Positions 17,978 to 27,785 of a stretch of DNA of 64,000 bases are shown piece after piece. How positions within the stretch are numbered: the first letter of the stretch is position 1; every line of letters starts with the position of its first letter. The translations under genes and the position numbers were made by a program. A model generated the notes under the pieces. The model was not told the DNA's origin. It worked only from the letters and a program-made list of their open reading frames with translations, and made no database searches. The stretch covers positions 33,163 to 97,162 of the forward strand of contig NZ_LFYT02000016.1 in the NCBI RefSeq assembly GCF_001270065.2. Direction: 5' to 3'. The DNA is from Limnohabitans planktonicus II-D5 (GTDB lineage: Bacteria; Pseudomonadota; Gammaproteobacteria; Burkholderiales; Burkholderiaceae_C).

Positions 17978-19084
17978 TTACATGTTTTGCAGGACTTCAT
18001 GGCTGCCCACGCCGCATTTTCCCCGCCGCATTTGCACCGCCTGCGCCAGGGCCTGCAGCACCGGCGTGGTCTGCGCAAAGCTGATGCAGGCGTCGGTGAT
18101 GGACACGCCGTGTGCCAGGGGCTGGCCTTCTTTCAGGTCTTGTCGGCCCTCGTTCAGATGGCTTTCAATCATCAGGCCCATGATGCGTGGGTCGCCCGCA
18201 GCAATTTGCGCGGCCACATCGTGCGACACCTCAATTTGCTTGGCGTGCTGCTTGCTGCTGTTGGCGTGCGACACGTCCACCATCACCTGCGGCGCAATGC
18301 CTGAGGCTTGTAGCGCTTTGCAGGCGGCATCGACATCGGCGGCCGAGTAGTTGGGGGTCTTGCCGCCGCGCAAGATGATGTGCACGTCCCGGTTGCCGCG
18401 TGTCTCAAAAATCGCCGCTTGGCCCATCTTGGTCATGCCCATGAAAGCGTGGGGTGCCTTGGCCGCCACGACCGCATCGGCTGCCACTTTGACACCGCCA
18501 TCGGTGCCATTTTTGAAACCCACCGGGCACGACAGGCCGCTGGCCAGCTGGCGGTGGCTTTGGCTTTCGGTGGTGCGTGCGCCAATCGCGCCCCAGGTGA
18601 CCAGGTCGCTGATGTATTGCGGGCTGAGCAAGTCCAGAAACTCGGTGCCCACGGGCAGGCCCAGGTCCAGGATGTCCAGCAACAACTTGCGCGCCATCTC
18701 CAGGCCTTCGTTCATGGCAAAGCTGCCGTCCAAGTGCGGGTCGTTGATGTAGCCCTTCCAGCCCACGGTGGTGCGGGGTTTTTCAAAATACACGCGCATC
18801 ACGATCTGCAGGTCTTGGGCGTGCTGGTCGGCCTCTGCCTTGAGCAGCCTGGCGTAAGCAATGGCCTGGTCGTGGTCATGGATCGAGCACGGGCCGACCA
18901 CCACGACCAGTCGGTCATCTTGGCCCTGCAACACGTTCGAGATGTCCTGGCGCGAACGCTCGACCAGCGCCAGTTGCGCGGACGATGCGGGCAGCCGCTC
19001 TTCAAGCAGCGCGGGCGTCATGAGGGGGCGCACTGAGGCAATGCGGGTGTCAACGATGCGGGTTTTGTCTGGGGTGGAAAGCAT
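17978..19084 (-). CDS. aroG: 3-deoxy-7-phosphoheptulonate synthase (class I DAHP synthase)
   Basis: Catalyses condensation of phosphoenolpyruvate and erythrose-4-phosphate, the first step of the shikimate pathway. It has 368 residues, typical of AroF/G/H type I-alpha enzymes. Signature motifs: VVVGPCSIHD (metal-ligand Cys), YFEKPRTTVGWKG, GARTTESQ, GFKNGTDG and DVSHANSSKQ. An allosteric N-terminal extension is present, so feedback control by an aromatic amino acid is likely; which one cannot be read from the sequence. It lies 38 nt downstream of an Lrp/AsnC regulator gene on the same strand. Confidence 0.93.
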   Translation of the reverse strand: MLSTPDKTRIVDTRIASVRPLMTPALLEERLPASSAQLALVERSRQDISNVLQGQDDRLVVVVGPCSIHDHDQAIAYARLLKAEADQHAQDLQIVMRVYFEKPRTTVGWKGYINDPHLDGSFAMNEGLEMARKLLLDILDLGLPVGTEFLDLLSPQYISDLVTWGAIGARTTESQSHRQLASGLSCPVGFKNGTDGGVKVAADAVVAAKAPHAFMGMTKMGQAAIFETRGNRDVHIILRGGKTPNYSAADVDAACKALQASGIAPQVMVDVSHANSSKQHAKQIEVSHDVAAQIAAGDPRIMGLMIESHLNEGRQDLKEGQPLAHGVSITDACISFAQTTPVLQALAQAVQMRRGKCGVGSHEVLQNM

Positions 19085-19122
19085 GGGGGGTCAGCGTCAA
19101 ATCGCCAAAGTGTAAAGCCCCA

Positions 19123-19578
19123 TCACAGCGGCAAACCCGCCTCTTGCTTGATGTCGCGCAGCACGATGCTCGAGCGCACATGCGAGACGGCGGGCAATTT
19201 GAACAGGGTCTGCATCAGGAAATGTTCATACACATCAATGTCTTGCACCATGACGGTCAGCACATAGTCGGCTGTTCCGGTGGTGGAGTAGCAATTCACG
19301 ATTTGCGGTGTGGCTTGCACAGCGGCAATGAATTCGGCCACGGCTTTTTCGGTGTGTTGGGTCACATTGATCTCGGCCAGCACCATCAGACCCAGACCCA
19401 CTTTTTTGCGGTCCACCCGCACCGTGTAGCCGGTGATGATGCCTTGCGCCTCCATCTCCTTGATGCGTTTCCAGCAAGGCGTGGTGGACAAGCCCACGCG
19501 TTCTGAAATTTGCTGCACGGTCATGCGGGCGTCTTCTTGCAGGGCTTCGAGGATTTTTTGGCTGTAAATGTCTTTCAT
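19123..19578 (-). CDS. Lrp/AsnC family transcriptional regulator
   Basis: A 151-residue protein with an N-terminal winged helix-turn-helix (MTVQQISERVGLSTTPCWKRIKEME) and a C-terminal RAM/AsnC ligand domain (motif STTGTADYVLTVMVQD). It sits divergent to the truncated indolepyruvate oxidoreductase gene, with 120 bp between, and upstream of the DAHP synthase gene. It plausibly controlled the amino-acid (aryl-pyruvate) catabolic gene, by analogy with other Lrp/AsnC-neighbour pairs. Confidence 0.9.
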   Translation of the reverse strand: MKDIYSQKILEALQEDARMTVQQISERVGLSTTPCWKRIKEMEAQGIITGYTVRVDRKKVGLGLMVLAEINVTQHTEKAVAEFIAAVQATPQIVNCYSTTGTADYVLTVMVQDIDVYEHFLMQTLFKLPAVSHVRSSIVLRDIKQEAGLPL

Positions 19579-19698
19579 TCTTCGATTCTAAATATTTATG
19601 GTGCTTTATTCTCAAAAACAAGGTAACAAAGAGTCAATCAAGAGGTTTATTCCTGGGGTATAGGCCTATTCTTATCCCACTCTATTTGGGAAAACCTC

Positions 19699-21051
19699 AT
19701 GCCGCACACCTGCCCTGACCACACCCCTGACGATGCCCCTGTTGCCCCTGGGCTGCACGATGAACGGCTGAACGACCACATCTGGACGCAACAAGGCCAG
19801 GTCTTCTTATCCGGCACACAGGCCTTGGTGCGCTTGATGCTGACCCAGCGTCAGCACGACGAGCGCCGGCACTTGAACACCCGGGGCTTGATCAGCGGCT
19901 ACCGCGGCTCGCCACTGGGCATGCTGGAGCAAGTCATTTGGCAGCAAGGCGTGCAATTCAAAAACGCGGGCATCGAATTTGTGCCCGCCATCAATGAATC
20001 CTTGGGGGCCACGCAATTGATGGACACGCAGCGGTCGGCGCCCAACACCACGCGCACGGTTGATGGCGTGTTTGCCCTGTGGTGCGGCAAGGGGCCTGGG
20101 GACGAACGGGCCAGCGAAGCGCTCAAACACGGCAACGCCTTCGGCGTCTCCCCCCACGGCGGCGTGTTGGTGGTGGCGGGCGAAAAGCGCGCCAGCGAGT
20201 CATCCGCCAAACCCGCGCACAGCGACCAGGTGTTCCAGTCCTCGCACATGCCTGTGCTCTCGCCCGCCGATGTGTCGGAGCTGATGAGTTTTGGCCTGTA
20301 TGGTTTTGCGCTGTCGCGTTACACCGGTGCCTGGGTGGGCATGACGACCTTGTCGGAAGTGGTGGACAGCAGCGCCACGGTAGATCTGGCCGCGATCCAC
20401 ATCCAAGTGAACGCTTGGAAAAGCCCGCCAGTCGTACAGACCCAGACCGGGCATGTCGCCCCTGAGCAGCACAAGCGCTGGCCCGATCTGCCTGCACTGC
20501 GCAGCGCACCGCGTCAGCAAGACAAACTGGCTGCCGTGGCCGCGTTTGCAAAGGTCAACAGCATTGACTGCAGGGTGATCGACAGCCCGATGGCCCACAT
20601 CGGCATCGTCACGGCAGGCAAGGCGCACCACGACCTGATGGGGGTGTTTCGCCGCCTGGGCCTGAGCGAAGAGGCGCTCTCGGCAGCGGGCGTGCGCGTG
20701 CTCAAACTGGGCCTGACCTACCCCATCGACAGCCCACGCATGCACGCCTTTGCACAAGATTTGCGCGAGGTCTTGGTGATTGAAGAAAACGCCCCCATCG
20801 TGGCGCAGCAAATGCGCGAGCTGTTCAAGGACGAAACTGCACGGCCCAACATCGTTGGCCAACACGACGCCCTGCCCCAACTGTCCACGCGGGGTGACAT
20901 GCAGCCATCTGCGCTGATCGTGCAAGTGGCGCAGTGGCTGCAGCAACACACAGGCAGCGCATTGGGCATCCCACACCTCCCATATGAAGGGCTTCGGCGT
21001 GGGCAACTGTCGGGGCTGAAGCCACCGACCTACGCATACCTGCCTTCGTAG
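19699..21051 (+). pseudogene. Truncated indolepyruvate ferredoxin oxidoreductase, 3' end replaced by REP
   Basis: 450 residues match the N-terminal (pyruvate-binding alpha-like) third of fused indolepyruvate ferredoxin oxidoreductases: LSGTQALVRLMLTQ, GLISGYRGSPLGMLEQ, DGVFALWCGKGPGDERASE, and LYGFALSRYTGAWVGM. Family members of this fused type are about 1,150-1,200 residues, so the thiamine-diphosphate and gamma domains are missing. The last ~18 codons (after about 20998) are not protein-like. They translate an inverted REP (21008-21033), and the TAG stop at 21049-21051 is part of the GTAG head of the next REP. The product is presumably inactive. The divergent Lrp-type regulator is retained. 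Confidence 0.8.
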
Positions 21052-21318
21052 GTCGGTAGATTTAGCTCCGACATGGGTGGCTCCGGCACAGGCCCATGTC
21101 GGGGCTAAAGCCACCGACCTACGCATACCTTGGCACTCGTAGGTCGGTACTCGAAGAGTCCGACGCTGCACGCATGGCTCAAAGCGCCGGATGCAGGCGA
21201 TGATGGTCAATCAAACAAAACGTCGGGGTCTTCGACCGCCGACCTACGCATACCGTGTCCCCCGTAGGTCGGTAGCTTTAGCTCCGACATGGGTGGCTCC
21301 GGCACAGGCCCATGTCGG
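21008..21318. repeat. REP cluster 5
   Basis: About seven palindromes between the truncated oxidoreductase and the DadA-like gene: inverted copies ending at 21033, 21122 and 21246, and direct copies from 21048, 21138 and 21265, plus a partial. Inner stems include AGCT/AGCT, GGCT/AGCC, ACTC/GAGT and GGTC/GACC. The inter-REP text TGGGTGGCTCCGGCACAGGCCCATG occurs in two copies and, inverted, in cluster 3. Confidence 0.85.
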
Positions 21319-21345
21319 CCCCCTTTTCAGGAGACCCGCGCCACA

Positions 21346-22584
21346 TCAACCAAAGCGCGCTGGCAAATAGGGGGCCGGGTCGATCCAGGGGTGCTGGCCG
21401 TGGACCATTTCTGCCAGCAGGCGCCCGGCCACGGGCCCCAGCGTGAAGCCTTGGTGGGCGTGGCCGAAGTTGAACCACAGCCCTTTGTGGCGCGGCGCTG
21501 GACCCATGACGGGCAGCATGTCGGCGGTGCAAGGGCGTGCGCCCATCCAAGGCGGCTCGGGCAGGGGCTCGCCCAAGTCCAGCAGTTGGCGTGCCAGGGC
21601 TTCGGCTTTGGCCAGTTGCACAGGCGTGGGCGGGGCATCCAGCGGGGCAAACTCTGCGCCCGTGGTCAGGCGCAGGCCGCGCTGCATGGGGGCCAGCACA
21701 TAGCCACGCTCGGCATCGAGCAGCGGCTGGCGCAGCGCAACAGGTGCCCGGTAATGCTGGTGATAACCGCGTTTGACGAACAGTGGAAAGCGATAACCCA
21801 GCGTGCGGATCACGCCATCGGCCCAAGGCCCCAGCGCCAGCACGGCTTGTTCGGCCTGCACGCGGCCCTCAGGGGTCTGCACCGACCAGCCTGCGCCCTG
21901 CGCCTGAAAGCCCGTCGCCTCGCCCTTCAACAAACGACCGCCTCGGGCGACAAAGAGATCGGCATAGCGCTGCACCAAAGCACCCGGGTCTTGCACGGCC
22001 CAGGGATCGAGCCAGTGCACCGCCCCTGCCAAAGGCAAGCGCAAGGCGGGCTCGGCTTGCGCCAGCTGGGCGCTGCTCTCGGCTTGGTGGCGCACGCCAA
22101 AACGCGCTTGCAGCAAGGCCGCCCGCTGCACGGCTTCATCGAGCGCCTGGTGCGTGTGAAACACCAACCTGAAACCGTCGCGCTTAACGAGGTCCTGGGC
22201 AACCGCCGCGTTCAACAGCAGCTCGTGTTCATCCGTGGCGTGGGCAATGAGGCGGCTGTAGGCCTCGGTGGCGCGTGCATGCGCGGCAGGCGAAGACTGG
22301 CGAAAGTAGCGCAGCAGAGAGCCGCCCATTTGCCACAAACCCCGGGCATGCCAATTCACTTCGGCACCCCGCCCCAAGGCGGCGTTCAGCAAAAAACCCG
22401 GCTCACGCGGAAAGGCATAGGGCTCCACCGCCTCGCGCTGGATCAGGCCCGCGTTGCCAAATGAGGTCTCCTGGCCCGGTGCCCGCCGGTCCAGCAGCAG
22501 CACCTCAAAGCCGCGCTGCTGCAAATGCAAAGCCGTGCAGGTGCCGACCATGCCGGCGCCCACAACAAGGATGGAAGAAGTCAT
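21346..22584 (-). CDS. FAD-dependent D-amino-acid dehydrogenase-like oxidoreductase (DadA family)
   Basis: A 412-residue flavoprotein starting at the ATG at 22584 (MTSSILVVGAGMVG). Codons upstream in the same frame lack family similarity. The N-terminal Rossmann motif GAGMVGTCTALHL is followed by the DadA-type TSFGNAGLIQ loop. The C-terminal segment has MGARPCTADMLPVMG and FNFGHAHQGFTLGP, which bind FAD and substrate. Such enzymes oxidatively deaminate D-amino acids (or relatives) to 2-oxo acids, passing electrons to the quinone pool. The substrate cannot be assigned. Confidence 0.85.
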   Translation of the reverse strand: MTSSILVVGAGMVGTCTALHLQQRGFEVLLLDRRAPGQETSFGNAGLIQREAVEPYAFPREPGFLLNAALGRGAEVNWHARGLWQMGGSLLRYFRQSSPAAHARATEAYSRLIAHATDEHELLLNAAVAQDLVKRDGFRLVFHTHQALDEAVQRAALLQARFGVRHQAESSAQLAQAEPALRLPLAGAVHWLDPWAVQDPGALVQRYADLFVARGGRLLKGEATGFQAQGAGWSVQTPEGRVQAEQAVLALGPWADGVIRTLGYRFPLFVKRGYHQHYRAPVALRQPLLDAERGYVLAPMQRGLRLTTGAEFAPLDAPPTPVQLAKAEALARQLLDLGEPLPEPPWMGARPCTADMLPVMGPAPRHKGLWFNFGHAHQGFTLGPVAGRLLAEMVHGQHPWIDPAPYLPARFG

Positions 22585-22731
22585 GCGGTACCCCGTTGCG
22601 GTTCGTGCGTGCTCGCAGGCCTCAGGCGCTGCGACACATCCCCATGAAAATGGCCAGTATAGAGACCCGCCCATGCCCCATCGACCGCTGCCCGCGCGCA
22701 AGGGGATGCCCCCTGTTTAAACTCACGCCCC

Positions 22732-23145
22732 ATGAGCACCATCACCACTGACACCCTCCAACAATCCCTGACCGAGCTGTTTGCCCCCTGGGTTCAAGCC
22801 CTGAATCTGAAAGTGGAGCGCTTCGATGCCGACAGCGTGACGCTTCGGCTGCCACAAAGCGACCAATTGTCGCGGGTGGGCGGCATGCTGTGCGGCCAGG
22901 CCATGATGGCTGCGGCCGACACGGCCATGGTCTTGGCCCTGATCGCGCAGTTTGGCGCGTTTCGCCCCTGCAGCACGGTGCAACTGTCAAGCACCTTCAT
23001 GAAGCCGCTGTCTGGGCAAGATGCCCTCATCACCGCCCGGGTGCTGCGCGCAGGCAAGGCCATGGCCTTTGGCGAGATTGACCTGGCCGGGGCCGACGAC
23101 GGCAAGAGCGTTTTTCGGGCCAGCACGACCTACGCCTTGATGTAG
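22732..23145 (+). CDS. PaaI-like hotdog-fold thioesterase
   Basis: A 137-residue single hotdog domain. The active-site-like helix region VGGMLCGQAMMAAADTAMVLAL has the Gly-rich turn and the Asp typical of PaaI-type acyl-CoA thioesterases (the usual G-G-x-x...D-x-A pattern). The strand STVQLSSTFMKPL follows. Likely a cytoplasmic acyl- or aryl-CoA hydrolase. It is divergent from the DadA-like gene. Confidence 0.75.
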   Translation: MSTITTDTLQQSLTELFAPWVQALNLKVERFDADSVTLRLPQSDQLSRVGGMLCGQAMMAAADTAMVLALIAQFGAFRPCSTVQLSSTFMKPLSGQDALITARVLRAGKAMAFGEIDLAGADDGKSVFRASTTYALM

Positions 23146-23201
23146 GGCGAGCGCCGGACGGGCTTGGCTACAATACGCGCATTCTTGTTTTGAGGTTCCT
23201 C

Positions 23202-23336
23202 ATGTCTGCTCACAACGACGCCCCTGCTTCTGACGATCCCGTTGAAAACGTGGTCAAGCACATCCCCGTGGTCATTCCGGCTGCTGGCGCATTGCTGATT
23301 TTCCTGCTGGCCTTCATCGCCGTCTTCATGGCCTGA
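23202..23336 (+). CDS. Small single-pass membrane protein, 44 residues
   Basis: ATG at 23202, stop at 23334-23336. A polar acidic N-terminus of about 20 residues precedes one hydrophobic segment (VVIPAAGALLIFLLAFIAVFM). A TACAAT -10-like box lies at 23169-23174, and a good intrinsic terminator follows at 23392. The promoter-like and terminator context supports a real small gene. Function unknown. Confidence 0.55.
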   Translation: MSAHNDAPASDDPVENVVKHIPVVIPAAGALLIFLLAFIAVFMA

Positions 23337-23391
23337 AGCTTTTGCACTCTGCGGTGCCCGCCCCTCTGGGCAGCCCCATTGAGCCCCACAC

Positions 23392-23427
23392 AACCCGCAA
23401 CAGCTCACGCTTTGCGGGTTTTGTTTT
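23392..23427 (+). terminator. Intrinsic terminator of the small membrane-protein gene
   Basis: A 9-bp stem AACCCGCAA/TTGCGGGTT (23392-23400 and 23412-23420) followed directly by TTGTTTT. Confidence 0.8.
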
Positions 23428-23481
23428 GGGCGGGCGTTGAATGCAGGGGCTGCTGTGGACGTCGTCTCATGCGGATGGCCC

Positions 23482-23853
23482 CTGTAGGTCGGCGGTCGAA
23501 GACCCCGACGTTTGGCTGATGGAACCCCTTCGCTTGCTGCCAGCGCTTTCTGTAATGCGGGCAACGTCGGACTCTTCGAGTACCGACCTACGGGGACAGG
23601 CATTTGTTATGGCGGGCATTGACCGTTTCGGACCTACAGGGGCCACGGTACTCGTAGGTCGGTGGTCGAAGACCCCGACGATTCGCTTGATGGGCCTCAT
23701 TCGCCTGCTGCCAGCGCTTGGTGCCAAACGGGCAGCGTCGGACTCTTCGAGTGCCGACCTACGGGGACAGGCATTTGTTATGGCGGGCATTGACCATTTC
23801 GGACCGACAGGGGCCACGGTATTCGTAGGTCGGCGGTCGAAGACCCCGACGTT
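23482..23853. repeat. REP cluster 6: tandem ~171-bp BIME units
   Basis: Direct REPs start at about 23484, 23656 and 23825, spaced about 170 bp. Inverted REPs end at about 23590 and 23762. The intervening text (CTGCCAGCGCTT..., GGCATTTGTTATGGCGGGCATTGACC...) is also repeated. This is the same unit as the tandem array at 33850-34486, in the opposite orientation. Confidence 0.85.
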
Positions 23854-23892
23854 TTGGCTGATGGACCCCCTTCGCCTGAAGCTCGTCACACG

Positions 23893-23966
23893 CCGTTGCA
23901 CACCCGCAGCACCTGCGGGCCATAGGCTTTGAGCTTTTTGACGCCCAGCCCGCTGATGCCTTGCAG
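23893..23966 (-). pseudogene. Duplicated 3' end of recQ (left boundary repeat)
   Basis: 74 bp align without gaps to the recQ 3' end at 30877-30950, with 7 mismatches by eye (about 90% identity), in the same orientation. On the minus strand it encodes [19 protein letters not shown] followed by LRVCNG, the end of the RecQ HRDC region. No further recQ sequence is attached. The two copies bound a ~7-kb block. Confidence 0.8.
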
Positions 23967-24076
23967 CTGCACCAAGCCTCGACTCAAGCCAGAGATTAGG
24001 GTTTGTACGGGGATTATTTGCACTGCGCGCGCTGTGCTGGAAAATTGCTTCATGCAACAAACATCAGGAGAACGAA

Positions 24077-24490
24077 GTGCCAAGAGCTGTCAAGACGTGG
24101 GCCGACAAGAAGCGTGCGAAGCCCCCGCACACCGTGACGCTGGACAAGGATTTTGCGGGTGTACCGGCCGGATCGCGACTGCTCATCTCATGCCCGATGG
24201 AGCTTGAGGACTATTTGAAAAGACATGTGCCGTACGGAACAAGGAAAGAAATCCAGCAGGTACGGCGTGAGCTTGCTTCGCTTCATGGTGCGGACGCCAC
24301 TTGCCCAGTCTCCACTGCGATCTTTTTGAGGACAGTGGCTGAGGCTGCTTGGGACGAGATTTGCGGTGGCAAGGCCACGACCGACGTGGCACCGTTTTGG
24401 CGGGTGATTGATCCGAAGTCACCGCTGGCCAAAAAGCTCCGCGCTGGCGTTCAGTGGATTGAGCAACAGCGGCTTGCGGAGCAGGCGTAG
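24077..24490 (+). CDS. Small protein with possible MGMT/ATL-like C-terminus, unknown function
   Basis: 137 residues from a GTG at 24077 preceded by AGGAG (24069-24073). The N-terminus is basic. The C-terminal part contains STAIFLRTVAEAAWDEI and APFWRVIDPKSPLAKKL, reminiscent of the alkyltransferase fold region where MGMT has PCHRV and alkyltransferase-like proteins lack the Cys. There is no PCHR cysteine here. It is the first gene inside the recQ-bounded block. The family guess is weak; expression is supported by the SD. Confidence 0.5.
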   Translation: MPRAVKTWADKKRAKPPHTVTLDKDFAGVPAGSRLLISCPMELEDYLKRHVPYGTRKEIQQVRRELASLHGADATCPVSTAIFLRTVAEAAWDEICGGKATTDVAPFWRVIDPKSPLAKKLRAGVQWIEQQRLAEQA

Positions 24491-24748
24491 TTTGGCGGCT
24501 ATCTGCATATGCTGCGATGTGCAAGATCAAATCCAGGTGGCCCGCATTCGGCACCAGCGCGAAGCCGGGTACCAAGACGGAGAGGTTTGAAGCGGCGCCA
24601 CTGGCTTTCAGATGCGCGCGAAGCAAAAGTCTCGGATGTGACTTGGTCAGGGCTGTTTCGCAAGCTTTGGGTTGTTTCCCGGTTGCACAAAAGGGGGCTT
24701 CTCGCCACAGTGCAAAGCTGTTGCTGAGCACACAAGGAGTCCCCCGTC

Positions 24749-25207
24749 ATGAAACTGAACGTCAACGGCAAATCCCACGCGCTGGATGTCGAACCCGAAA
24801 TGCCCTTGTTGTGGGCTTTGCGCGACGAGCTCGACATCAAAGGGCCTAAATTTGGCTGTGGCGTGGCCCAGTGCGGATCGTGCACGGTGCTGCTCAATGG
24901 CGAGCCGGTGCGCTCTTGTGTTTACCCGGTTTCGGGCGCTGCGGGGCAAAAGGTCATCACCATCGAAGGCTTGGCCGACAAGGGCCGCTTGCACGCGATT
25001 CAGCAAGCCTGGATTGACCACCAAGTGCCGCAGTGCGGTTACTGTCAGGGCGGGCAGATGCTCGCGGCCGTGGCCTTGCTCAAGAAAAAGCCCAAACCCA
25101 CCGATGAAGACATCGATGCGGCCATGACCAACATTTGCCGTTGTGGCACCTATGCCCGCATCCGCACCGCCATCCACGCCGCTGCCAAGAAAGGGACCCG
25201 CGCATGA
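24749..25207 (+). CDS. Molybdenum hydroxylase small subunit, [2Fe-2S] protein (IorA/xanthine-dehydrogenase type)
   Basis: 152 residues, with AAGGAG about 9 nt upstream. The plant-type [2Fe-2S] ligands lie in [12 protein letters not shown] plus a later Cys. The second cluster ligands are CGYCQGGQ and ICRCG. This two-cluster layout is diagnostic of the electron-transfer subunit of periplasmic isoquinoline-1-oxidoreductase- or aldehyde-oxidase-type enzymes. The stop overlaps the large-subunit start as ATGA. Electrons would leave through these clusters to a c-type cytochrome, possibly the SoxX-like protein encoded downstream. Confidence 0.9.
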   Translation: MKLNVNGKSHALDVEPEMPLLWALRDELDIKGPKFGCGVAQCGSCTVLLNGEPVRSCVYPVSGAAGQKVITIEGLADKGRLHAIQQAWIDHQVPQCGYCQGGQMLAAVALLKKKPKPTDEDIDAAMTNICRCGTYARIRTAIHAAAKKGTRA

Positions 25208-27372
25208 GCACCCCAGACCTGACCTCCGGCATGGACCGTCGCCACTTCTTGAAGATTTCCAGCACCGCCGCCGCAGGCTTGTCGGTGGGGTTCTTTGTGC
25301 CGCAAAGCGCGCAGGCTGCCAACACGCCCCAACTGAATGTGTGGGTCGAAATCGAGCCCAACGACACCATTGTCATCCGCTACGCCCGCGCTGAAATGGG
25401 CCAAGGCAGCATGACTTCTGCGCCCATGATGATCGCCGAGGAGTTGGAGGCCGATTGGAAAAAAGTGCGCGTCGAGTACGCCACAGCGCATGAAAACCTG
25501 CGCACCAAACGTGCCTATGGCGACATGGCTTCGGTGGGCAGCCGCACCATCCGCAATTCACAGGAATACCTGCGCAAAGCCGGTGCCACCGGTCGCGAGA
25601 TGCTGATTGCCGCTGCCGCTCAGCAGTGGGGCGTGCCAGCCAGCGAGTGCAAGGCAGCGCTGAGCAAAGTCACCCATGTGCCCAGCAAGCGAACACTCAG
25701 CTACGGCAAACTGGCCGCAGCGGCTGCCAAGCTGGAAGCCCCCAAAGACGTCAAGCTCAAAGACCCCAAAGACTGGACATTGATCGGCAAGTCCATCCCC
25801 CGTGTGGACATTCCCGACATCGTGACCGGTCGCGTGAAGTACGGCATCGACGCGCAAGTGCCTGGCATGCTGCACGCGGCCATTGCCGCTTGCCCGGTGT
25901 TCAACGGCACCGTCAAAAGCATGGACGCCTCCAAGGTGGAAAATCGCAGGGGCATCGTCAAGGTGTTGAATTTGGGCACCTTTGTGGCCGTGGTAGCCGA
26001 CAACTGGTGGCGCGCCAAAGAAGCGCTGCGCGATGTGGCGGTGGACTGGGATGTGGGCGAGCACGGCACCTTGAGCAGCGCCGCGATCATGGCCCACTTC
26101 AAAGCCGGTATGGATCAGCCAGAACTGGCGGTGGCACGCAACGATGGCAACACGGCTGATGCGCTGAGCAAGTCTGCCAAGGTCATTGAGGCTGAATACT
26201 TCACGCCCTATTTGGCGCACGCCACCATGGAGCCCATGGTGTGCACCGCTTGGCTGCAGGGTGACCAACTCGATGTGTGGTGCTCAACGCAAAACCCGGA
26301 ATCCACCTTGGCCGTGGCGGCGGCGACTGCGGGCGTGCCTCAGGCCAATGTGAAAGTGCACCCCATGCAATTGGGTGGAGGTCTCGGGCGCAAAAGCCCG
26401 CAAGATTTCACGCGCCAAGCCGTCACGATTGCCAAGGCCATGCCCGGCAAGCCCATCAAAATGCTGTGGTCTCGTGAAGAGGAAATCCAGCACGGCTTGT
26501 ACCGCCCAGCCAGCCTGATGCGTTTCAAGGCGGGCTTGAGTGCCACGGGCAAAGCCGAGGCACTGCACATCCGCGTCAGTGCCCCATCCATCTTGGCCAC
26601 CTTGCTGAAGCTGCCCTTGCCCAAAGGGGTGGACGGTCAGGCGGTGGCTTGTTTCAACGACCACCCCTACGACATCCCGAACACCTTGGTGGACTATGCC
26701 CAGCGCAACACCAATGTGCCCGTGGGTTTTTGGCGCACTGTGGGGCATTCGCAAAACCCGTTTGGGCGTGAGTGCTTCATCGACGAGATGGCCCAGGCTG
26801 CAGCGCAAGACCCGGTGGCGTACCGCTTGGCCATGCTGCCCAACAATGAAAAAGCCAACCGCGACCGTGCGATCTTGCTGGCCGTGACCAAAGCGGCCGG
26901 GTGGGACAAAAAACCTGCGCCGGGTGTGTTCCGGGGCGTGGCCGCCACCGACGGTTATGGCAGCTGGACGGCGTGCGTGTGCGATGTCTCCATCAACGCC
27001 AAAAACGAGGTCAAGATCCACCGCATCGTGATCGGCATTGACCCCGGTTATGCCGTCAACCCCGACAACATCGTGGCCCAGTTCCAGGGCAGCGTGGTGC
27101 ACGGTTTGACCGCCATTTTCTGGGGTGAAAACACCATCAAGGATGGGCGTGTGGAGCAATCCAACTTCCACGATTACCGCATGATGCGTTTGAACGAAAT
27201 GCCCAAGGTGGACGTGGTGATTGCGCCCACGGGCGGCTTCTGGGGCGGGGTGGGCGAGCCCGCTCAGGCGCCTTTGGCACCGGCGGTGGCCAACGCCATT
27301 TCGGCCGCTTTGGGCAAACGCATCCGCAGCTTGCCCTTGAAGAACCATGGTTTGACTTTGGCACGCGCATGA
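25204..27372 (+). CDS. Molybdenum hydroxylase large subunit, Tat-exported (IorB/xanthine-dehydrogenase family)
   Basis: 722 residues from the ATG at 25204. A twin-arginine signal (DRRHFLKIS, hydrophobic stretch, ending SAQAA) predicts export of the folded cofactor-containing complex to the periplasm. Molybdopterin-binding motifs include QLGGGLGRK (about residue 395). The catalytic glutamate motif GGVGEP lies near the C-terminus. Family substrates are N-heterocycles and aldehydes; this one is unknown. Unusually, the gene overlaps the soxX start by 4 nt, placing a hydroxylase and Sox proteins in one coupled operon. Confidence 0.9.
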   Translation: MSTPDLTSGMDRRHFLKISSTAAAGLSVGFFVPQSAQAANTPQLNVWVEIEPNDTIVIRYARAEMGQGSMTSAPMMIAEELEADWKKVRVEYATAHENLRTKRAYGDMASVGSRTIRNSQEYLRKAGATGREMLIAAAAQQWGVPASECKAALSKVTHVPSKRTLSYGKLAAAAAKLEAPKDVKLKDPKDWTLIGKSIPRVDIPDIVTGRVKYGIDAQVPGMLHAAIAACPVFNGTVKSMDASKVENRRGIVKVLNLGTFVAVVADNWWRAKEALRDVAVDWDVGEHGTLSSAAIMAHFKAGMDQPELAVARNDGNTADALSKSAKVIEAEYFTPYLAHATMEPMVCTAWLQGDQLDVWCSTQNPESTLAVAAATAGVPQANVKVHPMQLGGGLGRKSPQDFTRQAVTIAKAMPGKPIKMLWSREEEIQHGLYRPASLMRFKAGLSATGKAEALHIRVSAPSILATLLKLPLPKGVDGQAVACFNDHPYDIPNTLVDYAQRNTNVPVGFWRTVGHSQNPFGRECFIDEMAQAAAQDPVAYRLAMLPNNEKANRDRAILLAVTKAAGWDKKPAPGVFRGVAATDGYGSWTACVCDVSINAKNEVKIHRIVIGIDPGYAVNPDNIVAQFQGSVVHGLTAIFWGENTIKDGRVEQSNFHDYRMMRLNEMPKVDVVIAPTGGFWGGVGEPAQAPLAPAVANAISAALGKRIRSLPLKNHGLTLARA

Positions 27373-27785
27373 CGGTGCTGGGCTTGGCGCGGGTGTGGGC
27401 CTTGGTGTTCAGCGCTGGCTGGGGCTGGGCCGCTGCGCAAACGCCTGATGTCCTTCAATCTGGCTCGCCGGAGCGGGGCAAAGCCTTGCTTTTGCAAAGA
27501 CAAGACAGCGGCTGTGTGCTGTGCCACCAAGTGCAGGGTTTGCCTGCGGGTGGCGCACTCGGCCCGTCTTTGGTCGGTTTGCCCGAGCGCAGCACCAAAG
27601 ATCAAGCCCGCGAGCGCATCGCCGATGCCCGGCGCTTCAACCCGCAAACCATCATGCCCGCCTATTTCAGTACCGAGGGTTTGTACAAAGTGGCGACCCC
27701 CTACAAGGGGCAAACCATTTTGACGGCGCAGGGACTTGAAGACATCTTGAGTTACTTGTTCTTGCCCAGCAAGGCCACGCCATGA
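27369..27785 (+). CDS. soxX: SoxX-like monoheme cytochrome c
   Basis: 138 residues with a Sec signal peptide ending about AAAQ, one heme-binding C-V-L-C-H and a distal Met in TIMPAYFSTEGLYKV, as in SoxX. SoxX pairs with SoxA as the c-type cytochrome that oxidatively couples sulfur substrates to SoxY. The start overlaps the end of the hydroxylase large-subunit gene (ATGA), and the stop overlaps soxY. It could also act as electron acceptor of the hydroxylase (inference). Confidence 0.85.
   Translation: MTVLGLARVWALVFSAGWGWAAAQTPDVLQSGSPERGKALLLQRQDSGCVLCHQVQGLPAGGALGPSLVGLPERSTKDQARERIADARRFNPQTIMPAYFSTEGLYKVATPYKGQTILTAQGLEDILSYLFLPSKATP

Noticed and set aside
23441..23932. Frame of 163 codons through REP cluster 6
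   Set aside because: Translation consists of repeated REP-encoded peptides (RPTC-, VGRWSKTPT-like), not a protein. The same peptides appear wherever REPs occur.
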